Assembly: GCF_000211415.1 (NCBI RefSeq) | Contig: NZ_GL890778.1 | Coordinates: forward strand, 155,053-219,052 | Length of the DNA stretch: 64,000 nt | Origin: Enterobacter mori LMG 25706 | Lineage (GTDB): Bacteria > Pseudomonadota > Gammaproteobacteria > Enterobacterales > Enterobacteriaceae | Direction of reading: 5' to 3' | Part shown: in pieces, positions 52,685 through 62,851 of the stretch | Numbering within the stretch: the first letter of the stretch is position 1 | Layout of the letters: each line of letters opens with the position of its first letter | The notes under the pieces: model-generated | Seen by the model: the letters and a program-made list of their open reading frames with translations, nothing else | The model's database searches: none | What the model was told of the DNA's origin: nothing | Made by a program: the position numbers and the translations under genes

Positions 52685-52735
52685 GTCTTACCTTATGCTA
52701 AAAAGGCATTTTGACGGTTAAACACGCCGTTTTAA

Positions 52736-52744
52736 GCTACGCTT
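52736..52744 (+). promoter_or_regulatory. Candidate sigma-S -10 element upstream of osmF
   Basis: GCTACGCTT matches the sigma-S extended -10 (KCTAYACTT) at eight of nine positions, 48 bases before the osmF ATG. E. coli osmF is sigma-S controlled. No good -35 is seen at the standard spacing. Confidence 0.5.
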
Positions 52745-52791
52745 TTCTCTCAAGCCTCTGAAAAAGGCGATAAAAAAATGAGGACAGCGGA

Positions 52792-53709
52792 ATGACGATT
52801 AAAAAGGGGATGTTAGGCTCTGCGGTGTTACTGGCCGCGCTTAGCCTGCCGCTTCAGGCGGCTGAGCCTGTCAAAGTGGGATCAAAGATTGATACCGAAG
52901 GGGCGCTGCTCGGCAATATTATTTTGCAGGTGCTTGAGAGCCACGGGGTCAAAACGGTCAACAAAGTTCAGCTCGGTACAACGCCCGTCGTGCGCGGTGC
53001 TATTACCTCCGGCGAGCTGGATATCTACCCGGAATACACCGGAAACGGCGCATTCTTCTTCAAAGATGAGAACGATCCGGCATGGAAAAACGCCAGCGCC
53101 GGGTATGAAAAAGTCAAAAAACTGGATGCAGACCAGAACAAACTGGTCTGGTTGACCCCTGCGCCTGCGAACAATACCTGGACCATTGCGGTGCGCAAGG
53201 ACGTGGCGGAGAAGGGCAAGCTGACCTCGCTCGCGGATCTCAGCCGCTATCTGAAAGAGAAGGGCGATTTCAAACTCGCTGCGTCGGCTGAATTTATCGA
53301 ACGTCCTGACGCGCTGCCTGCGTTCGAAAAAGCCTACGACTTCAAGCTTGACCAGGCCCAGCTGCTCTCTCTGGCCGGCGGTGATACGGCAGTGACCATC
53401 AAAGCCGCCGCGCAGCAAACCTCCGGCGTGAATGCCGCGATGGCCTACGGCACCGACGGCCCGGTTGCGGCCCTTGGACTGCAAACCCTGACCGACCCGA
53501 AAGGCGTCCAGCCGATTTACGCCCCGACCCCGGTAGTGCGCGAAGCGGTGCTGAAAGCCTACCCGGATATTGCAGAATGGCTCAAACCGGTCTTTGAAAA
53601 ACTGGATGAAAAAACGCTGCAGCAGCTGAACGCCAGCATTGCCGTTGAGCGACTGGATGCCAAAAAAGTGGCGGCCGACTTCCTGAAACAACAAGGGCTT
53701 GTGAAGTAA
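52792..53709 (+). CDS. osmF: Osmoprotectant-type ABC transporter binding protein OsmF (YehZ)
   Basis: 305 aa as in E. coli. Signal peptide (cleavage LQA/AE, about residues 23/24) and an OpuAC/ProX-type substrate-binding fold. It starts the osmF-yehY-yehX-yehW operon (12 bases to yehY). The E. coli system is a low-affinity betaine transporter with poor osmoprotection; its real substrate is uncertain. Confidence 0.94.
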   Translation: MTIKKGMLGSAVLLAALSLPLQAAEPVKVGSKIDTEGALLGNIILQVLESHGVKTVNKVQLGTTPVVRGAITSGELDIYPEYTGNGAFFFKDENDPAWKNASAGYEKVKKLDADQNKLVWLTPAPANNTWTIAVRKDVAEKGKLTSLADLSRYLKEKGDFKLAASAEFIERPDALPAFEKAYDFKLDQAQLLSLAGGDTAVTIKAAAQQTSGVNAAMAYGTDGPVAALGLQTLTDPKGVQPIYAPTPVVREAVLKAYPDIAEWLKPVFEKLDEKTLQQLNASIAVERLDAKKVAADFLKQQGLVK

Positions 53710-53721
53710 CAGGATAAAGCT

Positions 53722-54879
53722 GTGCCAATACAATGTCATAACCGCGTGCTGCTGCTGTTGGCCTGTGTGGCCATCGCGGCGGTCGCGTTACCTTTTGTGA
53801 ACGTTGCGCCTAACCGGCTGATGTCGGGTGAAGGGCGCGCACTCTGGCAGATCTGGTCGTTTTCGCCCGCGCTGCTGTCGGTGGCGCTGGGCGCGGTCGT
53901 CGTCCTGTCGCTCTGGTCAGGACGTGCCGCGCACTGGCTGACGCTGCTCCTCTGTGAAGCCCTTTTTTTGGGGCTGTTCTGGAGCGCAGGGCAGTCGGCG
54001 ACGCTCATGATGTCTGCGGAAAGCCCGCTGGCGCGTACGTCCATCGGCAGCGGTTTGTGGCTGTGGATGGCGCTCTGCCTGCTGGCCTGTAGCGATGCCA
54101 TTCGCCGCCTGACGCCAGTACCCGTCTGGCGTTGGCTGCTGAACGCGCAAATCTGGCTCATCCCTCTGGTCCTCCTGTTTAGCGGTGAGCTGAATAATCT
54201 CTCGTTGTTAAAAGAGTACGCCAATCGCCAGGAGGTGTTTGATGACGCGCTCTCGCAACATCTGACGATCCTCTTTGGCACGCTTTTCCCGGCGCTGCTT
54301 CTTGGCGTCCCGCTGGGCATCTGGTGCTATCGCCATCCGGCGCGACAGGGGAGCGTGTTCACCGTTCTCAACGTCATTCAGACGGTCCCCTCCGTGGCCC
54401 TGTTTGGATTGCTCATTGCTCCGCTGGCCGGTCTGGCGAGGTCATTTCCCGCGTTGGGGGAGATCGGCATTGCCGGTACCGGACTCACGCCCGCGCTGAT
54501 CGCGCTGGTGCTCTATGCGCTGCTGCCGCTGGTGCGCGGTGTGGTGGCGGGCTTAAGCCAGGTTGCGCCGGATGTGCTGGAAAGTGCCCATGCGATGGGG
54601 ATGAGCGCGCGGCAGTGTTTCTGGAAAATACAGTTACCCCTTGCACTTCCGCTGTTAATTCGCAGCCTGCGGGTGGTGACGGTGCAAACCGTGGGGATGG
54701 CGGTGATTGCAGCGCTCATTGGCGCGGGCGGTTTTGGTGCGCTGGTATTCCAGGGGCTGCTCAGCAGCGCGCTGGACCTGGTCTTATTGGGCGTGGTGCC
54801 CACTATCGCGCTGGCGGTTGTTTTGGATGCGTTATTTGCCCTGTGGCTCGCGCTGCTCGGGAGAAGAGCCAATGATTGA
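53722..54879 (+). CDS. yehY: ABC transporter permease YehY
   Basis: 385 aa, GTG start at 53722 (AGGATAAAGCT before it), same length as E. coli. An N-terminal stretch of about 150 residues with several extra helices precedes the binding-protein-dependent permease domain (about 180-380), which carries the EAA loop ([24 protein letters not shown]). Last eight bases overlap yehX. Confidence 0.93.
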   Translation: MPIQCHNRVLLLLACVAIAAVALPFVNVAPNRLMSGEGRALWQIWSFSPALLSVALGAVVVLSLWSGRAAHWLTLLLCEALFLGLFWSAGQSATLMMSAESPLARTSIGSGLWLWMALCLLACSDAIRRLTPVPVWRWLLNAQIWLIPLVLLFSGELNNLSLLKEYANRQEVFDDALSQHLTILFGTLFPALLLGVPLGIWCYRHPARQGSVFTVLNVIQTVPSVALFGLLIAPLAGLARSFPALGEIGIAGTGLTPALIALVLYALLPLVRGVVAGLSQVAPDVLESAHAMGMSARQCFWKIQLPLALPLLIRSLRVVTVQTVGMAVIAALIGAGGFGALVFQGLLSSALDLVLLGVVPTIALAVVLDALFALWLALLGRRAND

Positions 54880-55822
54880 ATTTCATGATGTCAGTAAAAC
54901 CTTTGCCGGTCGTCCGGCGGCAAGCCACCTGAATCTGCATTTTGCCGAGGGGGCATTTTCGGTATTGATCGGCACATCGGGGTCGGGAAAATCCACCACC
55001 CTGAAGATGATCAACCGGCTGGTTGAGCACGACAGCGGGATGATTCGCTTTGCCGGGGAAGAGATCCGCAGCCTGCCGGTGCTGGAGTTGCGCCGTCGTA
55101 TGGGCTATGCCATTCAGTCTATCGGGTTGTTCCCCCACTGGACCGTGGCGCAGAACATCGCCACCGTGCTGCAGCTGGAAAAATGGACGCGGGCGAAAAC
55201 CCATGCGCGGGTGGATGAGCTGATGGCCCTGCTGGGATTAGAGCCGACACTGCGTGACCGCTACCCGCATCAGCTTTCCGGCGGACAGCAGCAGCGTGTT
55301 GGGGTCGCACGCGCGCTGGCGGCCAATCCGCAGGTGTTGCTGATGGATGAACCTTTTGGCGCGCTGGATCCGGTCACACGCGGTGCGCTGCAGGCGGAGA
55401 TGACCCGCATCCACCGCATTCTGGGGCGCACCATTATCCTTGTGACGCACGACATTGATGAGGCGCTGCGCCTGGCTGACCATCTGGTGCTGATGGACCA
55501 CGGTGAGGTGGTACAGCAGGGCACGCCGCTTGCGCTGTTGAGCCAGCCGAAGAACGACTTTGTGCGCGAATTTTTTGGCCGCAGCGAGTTGGGCGTCAGG
55601 CCGCTCTCTTTGCGCACCGTTGGCGATTATATGCGCCGACAGGATGCGCCGCTAAGCGGAGAACCGTTACAGGAGCAGATGAGCCTGAGGGATGCGCTGT
55701 CTGCTTTCGTCGCCCGCCAATGTGAGATCCTGCCGGTGACCAACAGCCAGGGAACAACCTGTGGTGCATTGCATTTTCGCGATCTGCTGGCCGGGGAGGT
55801 GACGCGTGAAGGTCATGCGTGA
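54872..55822 (+). CDS. yehX: ABC transporter ATPase YehX
   Basis: 316 aa from the ATG at 54872 (ATGATTGA overlap with yehY, translational coupling). Walker [11 protein letters not shown]-loop near QSIG, signature LSGGQQQR, Walker B LLMDEPFG, switch His in VTHDIDEA. The C-terminal ~60 residues resemble a single CBS-like domain, the regulatory part found in OpuA/ProV ATPases. Confidence 0.94.
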   Translation: MIEFHDVSKTFAGRPAASHLNLHFAEGAFSVLIGTSGSGKSTTLKMINRLVEHDSGMIRFAGEEIRSLPVLELRRRMGYAIQSIGLFPHWTVAQNIATVLQLEKWTRAKTHARVDELMALLGLEPTLRDRYPHQLSGGQQQRVGVARALAANPQVLLMDEPFGALDPVTRGALQAEMTRIHRILGRTIILVTHDIDEALRLADHLVLMDHGEVVQQGTPLALLSQPKNDFVREFFGRSELGVRPLSLRTVGDYMRRQDAPLSGEPLQEQMSLRDALSAFVARQCEILPVTNSQGTTCGALHFRDLLAGEVTREGHA

Positions 55823-56543
55823 TCCGCTGCTCTGGCTGGCGCTGCTCTTCGTCGGTCTGCTCTTTCTGATGCCGCACAGCGCGGCGCTGTTCAGTTCGCT
55901 CTTTCCTGGCCTGCCGCGACCGGTCTATCAGCAGGAGAGTTTTATTAACCTTGCGCTGGCGCACGCCTGGCTGGTGACGATCTCAAGCGTCATTGCCATC
56001 GTCCTCGGCGTGGGGGCAGGGATCGCGGTGACAAGGCCATCGGGACGCGAGTTTCGTCCGCTGGTGGAGACGATTGCGGCGATCGGTCAGACGTTTCCGC
56101 CGGTGGCGGTACTGGCGATTGCGGTACCGGTTATTGGCTTTGGGCAGCAGCCGGCAATTATTGCGCTGATTTTATACGGGGTATTGCCGATACTTCAGGG
56201 AACCCTGGCCGGTATTGCGGCGGTGCCCGCATCGGTGCTGAGCGTAGCAGAAGGGATGGGCATGAGCGCCTGGCAGCGGTTGCGCAAGGTTGAACTCCCG
56301 CTCGCGGCACCGGTCATTATCGCCGGGATCCGCACGTCGGTGATTATCAACATCGGTACGGCGACTATCGCCTCGACGGTGGGGGCAAACACGCTGGGAA
56401 CACCGATTATTATCGGTTTAAGCGGATTTAATACGGCCTACATTATTCAGGGTGCGCTACTGGTTGCGCTGGCGGCGATTGTGGTCGATCGCCTTTTCGA
56501 GCGCCTGGCGCTGTATCTCAGCCGACACCGCCACGGACGATAA
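55806..56543 (+). CDS. yehW: ABC transporter permease YehW
   Basis: 245 aa; GTG start at 55806, inside the end of yehX by 17 bases, aligning with the E. coli start (an ATG at 55815 is the alternative). About six helices and an EAA loop ([23 protein letters not shown]). Its 3' end overlaps the convergent small gene yohO by 26 bases. Last gene of the osmF operon. Confidence 0.93.
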   Translation: MKVMRDPLLWLALLFVGLLFLMPHSAALFSSLFPGLPRPVYQQESFINLALAHAWLVTISSVIAIVLGVGAGIAVTRPSGREFRPLVETIAAIGQTFPPVAVLAIAVPVIGFGQQPAIIALILYGVLPILQGTLAGIAAVPASVLSVAEGMGMSAWQRLRKVELPLAAPVIIAGIRTSVIINIGTATIASTVGANTLGTPIIIGLSGFNTAYIIQGALLVALAAIVVDRLFERLALYLSRHRHGR

Positions 56544-56631
56544 ACGAGTAACCCGCCAGCATCACGCCGCCGATACCGCTTACGGCCATCAGGACAAAAA
56601 GGGTAATTACCGCCAGTTTAGTTGCCTTCAT
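56518..56631 (-). CDS. yohO: YohO, small membrane protein (37 aa)
   Basis: Too short for usual gene calling: 37 codons plus stop, starting [20 protein letters not shown] and carrying the GGVMLAGY motif that matches E. coli YohO (35 aa). One hydrophobic helix. AGGAG lies six bases before the ATG at 56631 (another ATG at 56634). The gene lies on the opposite strand to yehW and overlaps its end by 26 bases. Function unknown. Confidence 0.85.
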   Translation of the reverse strand: MKATKLAVITLFVLMAVSGIGGVMLAGYSFIVRGGVG

Positions 56632-56700
56632 CATGTGCTCCTGTTGTTAACGGAACAATTATACGGTGAAGCGCAGCTGTTAATGAACCATTAAATGCCG

Positions 56701-57441
56701 TTATGGCTCATCCGGGCCCAGGGAATAAACCGGGTAACCATTCTCGCGCCATTCCGTCAGCAGCTGTTGCTGCGAGGCGGAGGGCACTTCGCCACACCAG
56801 ACCAGCAGGGTCTGACCGTCAAAAAACTCGGGCCGCAGCTGGGCCAGCGAGTGCGCGAGCACATCCACGCGCCAGCCTTTTTGGGTGGCAATCCAGGCTT
56901 CCAGCCACAGACGCGTGGTGTCGTGCACGTTCCAGCCAACCACCAGCGCATCTTTTCCGGCCTTGTTCTTCGCCGAGGCAAGGCAGACGGCAATATAGTT
57001 GATCAGTACGCCGTCGAGCATGCTGAGCAGCGCCTGCAGGGTAGACTGTTGGCACTGAAGGCGTCGACGGAGCGGAATGAAAAGATGGGTGATCAGCGTT
57101 TGCGCGGGATAATCACGCCCTTGATCTTTTATCCACGCGCGCAGGCGCTGCAGGTTACCTGCCTGCAGGAGCCGCAGCAGTGCTTCCTGTTGCTCACGCC
57201 AGAGATGCTGGGTGTCCGGATCGTCATGGCTAAGCAAGGATTTCACTTTGCCGACCTGCACACCGTTGTCGATCCAGCTTTTTATCTCGCGGATCCGGTC
57301 GATATCGGCCTCGTTGAACAGACGATGCCCACCGTCCGTTCTCTGCGGTTTAAGTAATCCATACCGTCGCTGCCACGCCCGTAGGGTAACGGGATTGATA
57401 TCACAAAGGAGTGCCACTTCACCTATTGTGTAAAGCGCCAT
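56701..57441 (-). CDS. mlrA: MerR-family regulator MlrA
   Basis: Activates csgD and so curli/biofilm genes under sigma-S. 246 aa (E. coli 243) from the ATG at 57441, with MALYTIGEVALLCDINPVTL at the N-terminus: a MerR winged helix with residues RAWQRRYGLLKPQRTDGGHR for DNA contact. The C-terminal part (about 110-246) is a distinct sensing/dimer region. The long open frame upstream (to 57573) is not part of it. Divergent from btsS. Confidence 0.94.
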   Translation of the reverse strand: MALYTIGEVALLCDINPVTLRAWQRRYGLLKPQRTDGGHRLFNEADIDRIREIKSWIDNGVQVGKVKSLLSHDDPDTQHLWREQQEALLRLLQAGNLQRLRAWIKDQGRDYPAQTLITHLFIPLRRRLQCQQSTLQALLSMLDGVLINYIAVCLASAKNKAGKDALVVGWNVHDTTRLWLEAWIATQKGWRVDVLAHSLAQLRPEFFDGQTLLVWCGEVPSASQQQLLTEWRENGYPVYSLGPDEP

Positions 57442-57658
57442 ATTCGCCCCCTGGCTTACGCGTCCCCAGCTTAACTGTAGACCCACTTTGCCGAACCAGG
57501 AAGGATTGATCGTTTTTTGAACAAATAATGCGAAGCATGCGCGATGTTCGGCAAAAGCTGTGATGACCGACACGATTTGCAGCTTTTTTGGCGCGCTTCA
57601 AAGAAAGTTTACCTGCATCAGTGTATGTTACGCGTTTTTAGAATGTGCGGTTTTTTGT

Positions 57659-59344
57659 ATGTACGAGTTTAATCTGGTGCTGTTGTTGCTTCAGCAGATG
57701 TGTGTGTTTCTTGTCATCGCCTGGTTGATGAGTAAAACGCGCCTGTTCATTCCGCTGATGCAGGTCACCGTCCGTCTGCCGCACAAGCTGCTTTGCTATG
57801 TGACCTTCTCCATTTTCTGCATTATGGGGACCTACTTTGGTCTCCATATCGAAGATTCCATTGCCAATACGCGCGCCATCGGTGCGGTGATGGGCGGCCT
57901 GCTTGGCGGTCCCGTTGTCGGTGGCCTTGTTGGGCTTACCGGCGGTCTGCACCGCTATTCCATGGGCGGCATGACGGCGCTGAGCTGTATGATCTCCACG
58001 ATCGTCGAAGGGCTACTGGGTGGCCTTGTCCACAGCTACATGATCAAACGCGGCCGTCCGGATAAGGTATTTAGCCCGCTTACCGCCGGTGCGATTACCT
58101 TCGTGGCAGAGATGGCGCAGATGGCGATTATCCTGCTGATTGCCCGTCCGTTTGACGATGCGCTGCACCTGGTGAGCAATATTGCAGCTCCGATGATGGT
58201 GACCAATACCGTGGGCGCGGCGCTGTTTATGCGTATTCTGCTCGACAAGCGCGCCATGTTTGAGAAATACACCTCGGCGTTTTCCGCGACGGCCCTGAAA
58301 GTTGCAGCCTCAACGGAGGGGATCCTGCGTCAGGGATTTAACGAAGAAAACAGCATGAAGGTGGCGCAGGTGCTCTACAAGGAGCTGGATATCGGTGCCG
58401 TCGCCATTACCGACCGCGAAAAGCTGCTGGCGTTTACCGGTACCGGAGACGACCACCATCTGCCGGGCAAACCGATCTCATCAACCTATACCCTGCGCGC
58501 CATTGAAACCGGTGAAGTGGTGTATGCCGACGGGAATGAGATCCCCTACCGCTGCTCGCTTCATCCGCAGTGCAAGCTTGGCTCGACGCTGGTGATCCCG
58601 CTTCGCGGTGAAAATCAGCGGGTGATGGGGACGATTAAGCTCTACGAAGCGAAAAACCGTCTGTTCAGCTCGATCAACCGCACGCTGGGGGAGGGGATTG
58701 CCCAGCTGCTTTCCGCGCAAATTCTGGCGGGGCAGTATGAACGGCAGAAAGCGCTGCTGACGCAGTCAGAGATCAAACCCCTGCACGCCCAGGTCAATCC
58801 GCATTTCCTGTTTAACGCGCTTAATACGCTGAAGGCGGTGATCCGCCGCGACAGCGATCAGGCCGCGCAGCTGGTGCAGTTTTTGTCGACCTTTTTCCGC
58901 AAGAACCTAAAACGGCCTTCCGAAATCGTGACCCTGGCCGACGAGATTGAACATGTTAACGCGTACCTGCAGATTGAACAGGCACGCTTCCAGTCTCGCC
59001 TGCAGGTGTCGCTCTCCGTCCCGGACGCGCTGGCGTACCAGCATCTTCCGGCCTTTACCCTGCAGCCTATCGTAGAAAATGCCATCAAGCACGGTACATC
59101 GCAGCTGCTTGGCATCGGGGAGATCACCATTTCTGCTACCCAGTTTAACCACCATCTGGTGCTGGATATTGAGGATAACGCCGGACTCTACGTCCCTTCC
59201 GCATCGGGTGGGTTAGGGATGAGCCTGGTGGATAAACGCCTGCGTGCGCACTTCGGTGACGACTGTGGCATTACCGTCGCCTGTGAGCCCGACCGATTTA
59301 CCCGTATCACCTTACGACTGCCGCTGGAGGAAAACGCATGCTGA
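57659..59344 (+). CDS. btsS: Pyruvate sensor histidine kinase BtsS (YehU)
   Basis: Membrane LytS-type kinase that senses external pyruvate and controls the pyruvate transporter BtsT in E. coli. 561 aa from the ATG at 57659, which aligns with E. coli MYDFNL. 5TM-Lyt domain (about 1-200), GAF domain (about 225-355), HisKA_7TM-type histidine in [11 protein letters not shown] (near residue 380), HATPase at the end ([19 protein letters not shown]). There is no good ribosome site ahead of the start. Its stop overlaps btsR by seven bases. Confidence 0.93.
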   Translation: MYEFNLVLLLLQQMCVFLVIAWLMSKTRLFIPLMQVTVRLPHKLLCYVTFSIFCIMGTYFGLHIEDSIANTRAIGAVMGGLLGGPVVGGLVGLTGGLHRYSMGGMTALSCMISTIVEGLLGGLVHSYMIKRGRPDKVFSPLTAGAITFVAEMAQMAIILLIARPFDDALHLVSNIAAPMMVTNTVGAALFMRILLDKRAMFEKYTSAFSATALKVAASTEGILRQGFNEENSMKVAQVLYKELDIGAVAITDREKLLAFTGTGDDHHLPGKPISSTYTLRAIETGEVVYADGNEIPYRCSLHPQCKLGSTLVIPLRGENQRVMGTIKLYEAKNRLFSSINRTLGEGIAQLLSAQILAGQYERQKALLTQSEIKPLHAQVNPHFLFNALNTLKAVIRRDSDQAAQLVQFLSTFFRKNLKRPSEIVTLADEIEHVNAYLQIEQARFQSRLQVSLSVPDALAYQHLPAFTLQPIVENAIKHGTSQLLGIGEITISATQFNHHLVLDIEDNAGLYVPSASGGLGMSLVDKRLRAHFGDDCGITVACEPDRFTRITLRLPLEENAC

Positions 59345-60057
59345 GAGTGCTGATTGTGGATGACGAGCCGCTGGCACGGGAAAACCTGCGCGTGCTATTG
59401 CAGGAGCAGAGTGATATCGAGGTGGTCGGTGAGTGCGCAAATGCCATTGAGGCCATCGGTGCGGTACACAAACTGCGTCCGGACGTGTTGTTCCTCGACA
59501 TTCAGATGCCGCGCATCAGCGGGCTGGAGATGGTCGGGATGCTTGATCCTGAGCACCGCCCCTATATCGTCTTTCTGACAGCGTTTGATGAATATGCCGT
59601 GAAGGCATTTGAAGAACATGCCTTTGATTATCTGCTGAAACCGATTGAAGAGAAGCGGCTGGATAAAACGCTCACCCGTTTACGCCAGGAGCGCACCGTG
59701 CAGGATATGACGCTGCTGCCGGAAAACCAGCAGCCGCTGAAGTTTATCCCCTGCACCGGGCACAGCCGCATTTATCTCCTGCAGATGGATGACGTGGCCT
59801 TTGTCAGCAGCCGTCTGAGCGGGGTATATGTCACCAGCGCGGAGGGAAATGAAGGCTTTACCGAGCTGACGCTTCGCACCCTGGAGAGCCGCACGCCGCT
59901 GATCCGCTGCCATCGTCAGTATCTGGTGAACATGGCGCACCTGAAGGAAATCCGCCTGGAAGATAACGGTCAGGCCGAACTGGTGCTGCGTGCCGGGCAT
60001 ACGGTGCCCGTCAGCCGTCGCTACCTGAAGAGTTTGAAAGAGGCGATTGGTCTGTAA
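59338..60057 (+). CDS. btsR: LytTR response regulator BtsR (YehT)
   Basis: Partner of BtsS. 239 aa: receiver domain (1-115; phospho-D54 in LFLDIQMP) and LytTR DNA-binding domain (about 135-239: [36 protein letters not shown]). ATG at 59338 overlaps the btsS stop (ATGCTGA), so translation is coupled. Confidence 0.95.
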   Translation: MLRVLIVDDEPLARENLRVLLQEQSDIEVVGECANAIEAIGAVHKLRPDVLFLDIQMPRISGLEMVGMLDPEHRPYIVFLTAFDEYAVKAFEEHAFDYLLKPIEEKRLDKTLTRLRQERTVQDMTLLPENQQPLKFIPCTGHSRIYLLQMDDVAFVSSRLSGVYVTSAEGNEGFTELTLRTLESRTPLIRCHRQYLVNMAHLKEIRLEDNGQAELVLRAGHTVPVSRRYLKSLKEAIGL

Positions 60058-60104
60058 AACTGGTACACTGCGCGCCATTGCATCATCGACAGTTAAAGGC
60101 ACTC

Positions 60105-60575
60105 ATGATTAGTAATGACATTCTTCGTAGCCTGCGCTACACCCTGAAAGCAAACAATAATGACATGGTGCGCATTCTTGCGTTGTCCGACATGGAAGCC
60201 ACGTCTGCGGGTTTCGATACCTGGATGACCAAAGAAGACGAAGAGGGCTTTGTTCGCTGCCCCGACATCATTCTGTCGGGTTTCCTGAACGGCCTGATTT
60301 ACGATAAGCGTGGCAAAGATCCGGCCGCGCCCGAGCTGGCGCTGGAGCGTCGCGTGAACAACAACACGGTGCTGAAAAAGCTGCGCATCGCGTTCTCGCT
60401 GAAAACGGACGATATTGTCGCGATCATGACCGAGCAAAAATACCGCGTGTCGGTGCCGGAAGTGACCGCCATGATGCGCGCGCCGGACCATAAAAACTAC
60501 CGCGAGTGCGGCGACCAGTTTTTGCGTAATTTCCTGCGCGGGCTGACCCACCGGGTGCATCACCCGAAGGCATAA
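60105..60575 (+). CDS. yehS: YehS, DUF1456 protein
   Basis: 156 aa as in E. coli, start at ATG 60105; the longer frame from 60078 is not supported. Two repeated DUF1456 units (about residues 1-70 and 85-150) with the shared NNN(D/T)xxxxLRIA pattern. Function unknown. It follows btsR by 47 bases. Confidence 0.9.
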   Translation: MISNDILRSLRYTLKANNNDMVRILALSDMEATSAGFDTWMTKEDEEGFVRCPDIILSGFLNGLIYDKRGKDPAAPELALERRVNNNTVLKKLRIAFSLKTDDIVAIMTEQKYRVSVPEVTAMMRAPDHKNYRECGDQFLRNFLRGLTHRVHHPKA

Positions 60576-60598
60576 AGGCGGTAGGGAGCGGCCTGATG

Positions 60599-60635
60599 CC
60601 CTCACCCCGACCCTCTCCCACGGGGAGAGGGAGGA
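60599..60635. repeat. CCCTCACC/CCCTCTCCC interspersed palindrome, copy 4
   Basis: CCCTCACCCCGA then CCCTCTCCC / GGGAGAGGG, between yehS and the terminator shared with metG. Confidence 0.85.
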
Positions 60636-60649
60636 AATAAAATGCCATA

Positions 60650-60680
60650 AAAAAAGCCGGAGATTATCTCCGGCTTTTTT
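60650..60680. terminator. Bidirectional terminator yehS/metG
   Basis: GCCGGAGA / TCTCCGGC stem with loop TTA, flanked by A- and T-runs, so it works on both strands. Confidence 0.92.
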
Positions 60681-60681
60681 G

Positions 60682-62715
60682 TTATTTCACCTGCTGGCCC
60701 GGCTTCGCGCCTTCGTCAGGGCTTAACAGGAAAATGTCTTTCCCGCCAGGGCCTGCAGCCATCACCATCCCTTCGGAGATGCCGAAGCGCATTTTGCGCG
60801 GTGCCAGGTTCGCCACCATCACGGTCTGACGACCGATCAGCACCTGCGGATCCGGATACGCTGAACGGATGCCGGAAAAGACGTTGCGCTTCTCGCCGCC
60901 CAGATCCAGCGTCAGGCGCAGCAGCTTGTCAGAGCCTTCCACGAATTCCGCGTTTTCAATCAGCGCCACGCGCAGGTCGACTTTGGCGAAATCGTCAAAG
61001 GTAATGGTGTCCTGAATCGGGTCGTCTGCCAGCGGGCCGGTAACCGGTGCCGCAGCCGCCTTCACTTCTTCTTTTGATGCTTCCACCAGGGCTTCAACCT
61101 GCTTCATCTCGATGCGGTTGTACAGCGCTTTAAAGGTGTTCACCTTGTGGCCGAGCAGCGGCTGCGCCATTGCATCCCAGGTCAGTTCGGTGTTCAGGAA
61201 CGCTTCAGCACGGGCTGCCAGCTGAGGAAGAACCGGCTTCAGGTAGGTCATCAGCACGCGGAACAGGTTGATACCCATAGAGCAGATGGCCTGAAGGTCA
61301 GCATCGCGGCCTTCCTGTTTCGCGACAACCCACGGGGCCTGCTCGTCGACATAGCGGTTCGCCAGGTCAGCCAGGGCCATGATTTCACGCACCGCTTTAC
61401 CGAACTCGCGCGCTTCCCAGGCTTCGCCAATGGTCGCCGCTGCGTCAGTGAAGGTTTGGTACAGGGCAGGGTCAGCCAGTTCAGCCGCCATCACGCCGTC
61501 AAAACGCTTGGCGATAAAGCCCGCGTTACGGGACGCCAGGTTTACCACCTTGTTGACGATGTCCGCGTTCACGCGCTGTACGAAATCTTCCAGGTTCAGG
61601 TCGATATCGTCGATACGGGAAGAGAGCTTCGCGGTGTAGTAGTAGCGCAGGCTGTCCGCGTCGAAGTGGTTCAGCCAGGTACTGGCCTTGATGAACGTAC
61701 CGCGAGATTTGGACATCTTCGCACCGTTCACCGTCACGTAGCCGTGAACGAACAGGTTGGTTGGCTTGCGGAAGTTGCTGCCTTCCAGCATCGCTGGCCA
61801 GAACAGGCTGTGGAAATAAACGATGTCTTTACCGATGAAGTGGTACAGCTCGGCCGTGGAGTCTTTCTTCCAGTATTCATCGAAGCTGACGGTGTCGCCG
61901 CGCTTGTCGCACAGGTTCTTGAAGGAGCCCATGTAGCCGATTGGCGCATCCAGCCAGACGTAGAAGTATTTGCCTGGCGCGTTCGGGATTTCGAAGCCGA
62001 AGTACGGCGCATCGCGGGAGATATCCCACTGCTGCAGGCCGGATTCGAACCACTCCTGCATCTTGTTCGCTACCTGCTCCTGCAGCGCGCCGCTGCGGGT
62101 CCATGCCTGCAGCATTTCGCTGAAGGACGGCAGGTCGAAGAAGAAGTGCTCGGAGTCACGCATCACAGGCGTTGCACCGGATACCACGGATTTCGGCTCG
62201 ATAAGCTCGGTCGGGCTGTAGGTCGCGCCGCACACTTCGCAGTTATCGCCGTACTGGTCCGGGGATTTACATTTCGGCCAGGTGCCTTTGACGAAGCGGT
62301 CCGGCAGGAACATGCCTTTTTCCGGATCGTACAGCTGAGAGATAGTGCGGTTTTTGATAAAACCGTTCTCTTTCAGACGGGTGTAGATCAGCTCCGACAG
62401 CTCGCGGTTTTCGTCGCTGTGCGTGGAGTGATAGCTGTCATAGCTGATGTCAAAGCCAGCAAAATCAGTTTGATGCTCCTGACTCATTTCGGCAATCATC
62501 TGCTCCGGGGAAATCCCCAGCTGCTGCGCTTTCAGCATGATCGGTGTGCCGTGAGCATCGTCCGCACAGATGAAGTTAACCTCGTGGCCGCGCATTCGCT
62601 GGTAACGGACCCAGACATCAGCCTGGATATGCTCCAGCATGTGGCCGAGGTGGATTGAGCCGTTGGCGTACGGCAGTGCGCACGTTACCAGAATTTTTTT
62701 CGCGACTTGAGTCAT
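60682..62715 (-). CDS. metG: Methionyl-tRNA synthetase MetG
   Basis: 677 aa from the ATG at 62715, same as E. coli; three more residues are possible upstream (62724). Class I synthetase: HIGH-type motif (SIHLGHM, residues 20-26), zinc knuckle region (about 146-162), KMSKS (GAKMSKSRG, about 333), anticodon domain, and C-terminal tRNA-binding OB domain. Odd point: the first knuckle residue is W146 (codon TGG at 62278-62280), where E. coli has Cys; C149, C159 and C162 remain. Essential gene, leftward, divergent from mrp. Confidence 0.97.
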   Translation of the reverse strand: MTQVAKKILVTCALPYANGSIHLGHMLEHIQADVWVRYQRMRGHEVNFICADDAHGTPIMLKAQQLGISPEQMIAEMSQEHQTDFAGFDISYDSYHSTHSDENRELSELIYTRLKENGFIKNRTISQLYDPEKGMFLPDRFVKGTWPKCKSPDQYGDNCEVCGATYSPTELIEPKSVVSGATPVMRDSEHFFFDLPSFSEMLQAWTRSGALQEQVANKMQEWFESGLQQWDISRDAPYFGFEIPNAPGKYFYVWLDAPIGYMGSFKNLCDKRGDTVSFDEYWKKDSTAELYHFIGKDIVYFHSLFWPAMLEGSNFRKPTNLFVHGYVTVNGAKMSKSRGTFIKASTWLNHFDADSLRYYYTAKLSSRIDDIDLNLEDFVQRVNADIVNKVVNLASRNAGFIAKRFDGVMAAELADPALYQTFTDAAATIGEAWEAREFGKAVREIMALADLANRYVDEQAPWVVAKQEGRDADLQAICSMGINLFRVLMTYLKPVLPQLAARAEAFLNTELTWDAMAQPLLGHKVNTFKALYNRIEMKQVEALVEASKEEVKAAAAPVTGPLADDPIQDTITFDDFAKVDLRVALIENAEFVEGSDKLLRLTLDLGGEKRNVFSGIRSAYPDPQVLIGRQTVMVANLAPRKMRFGISEGMVMAAGPGGKDIFLLSPDEGAKPGQQVK

Positions 62716-62851
62716 AGTAGGCATTACTTCTTTTAACTGTGAAAAGGGTTTTTGATATTACCAAAAGGGGCATTATTAAGTAAGCACAAACCACGGCCTT
62801 TCAGGTAAACTTGTCATCTAAGGTCTTATTCACAAGAACAAAGGAGTCGGG

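Noticed and set aside
61147..62658. 503-aa open frame on the plus strand opposite metG
   Set aside because: Shadow of metG; no recognisable motif or ribosome site, and metG carries all class I synthetase signatures.
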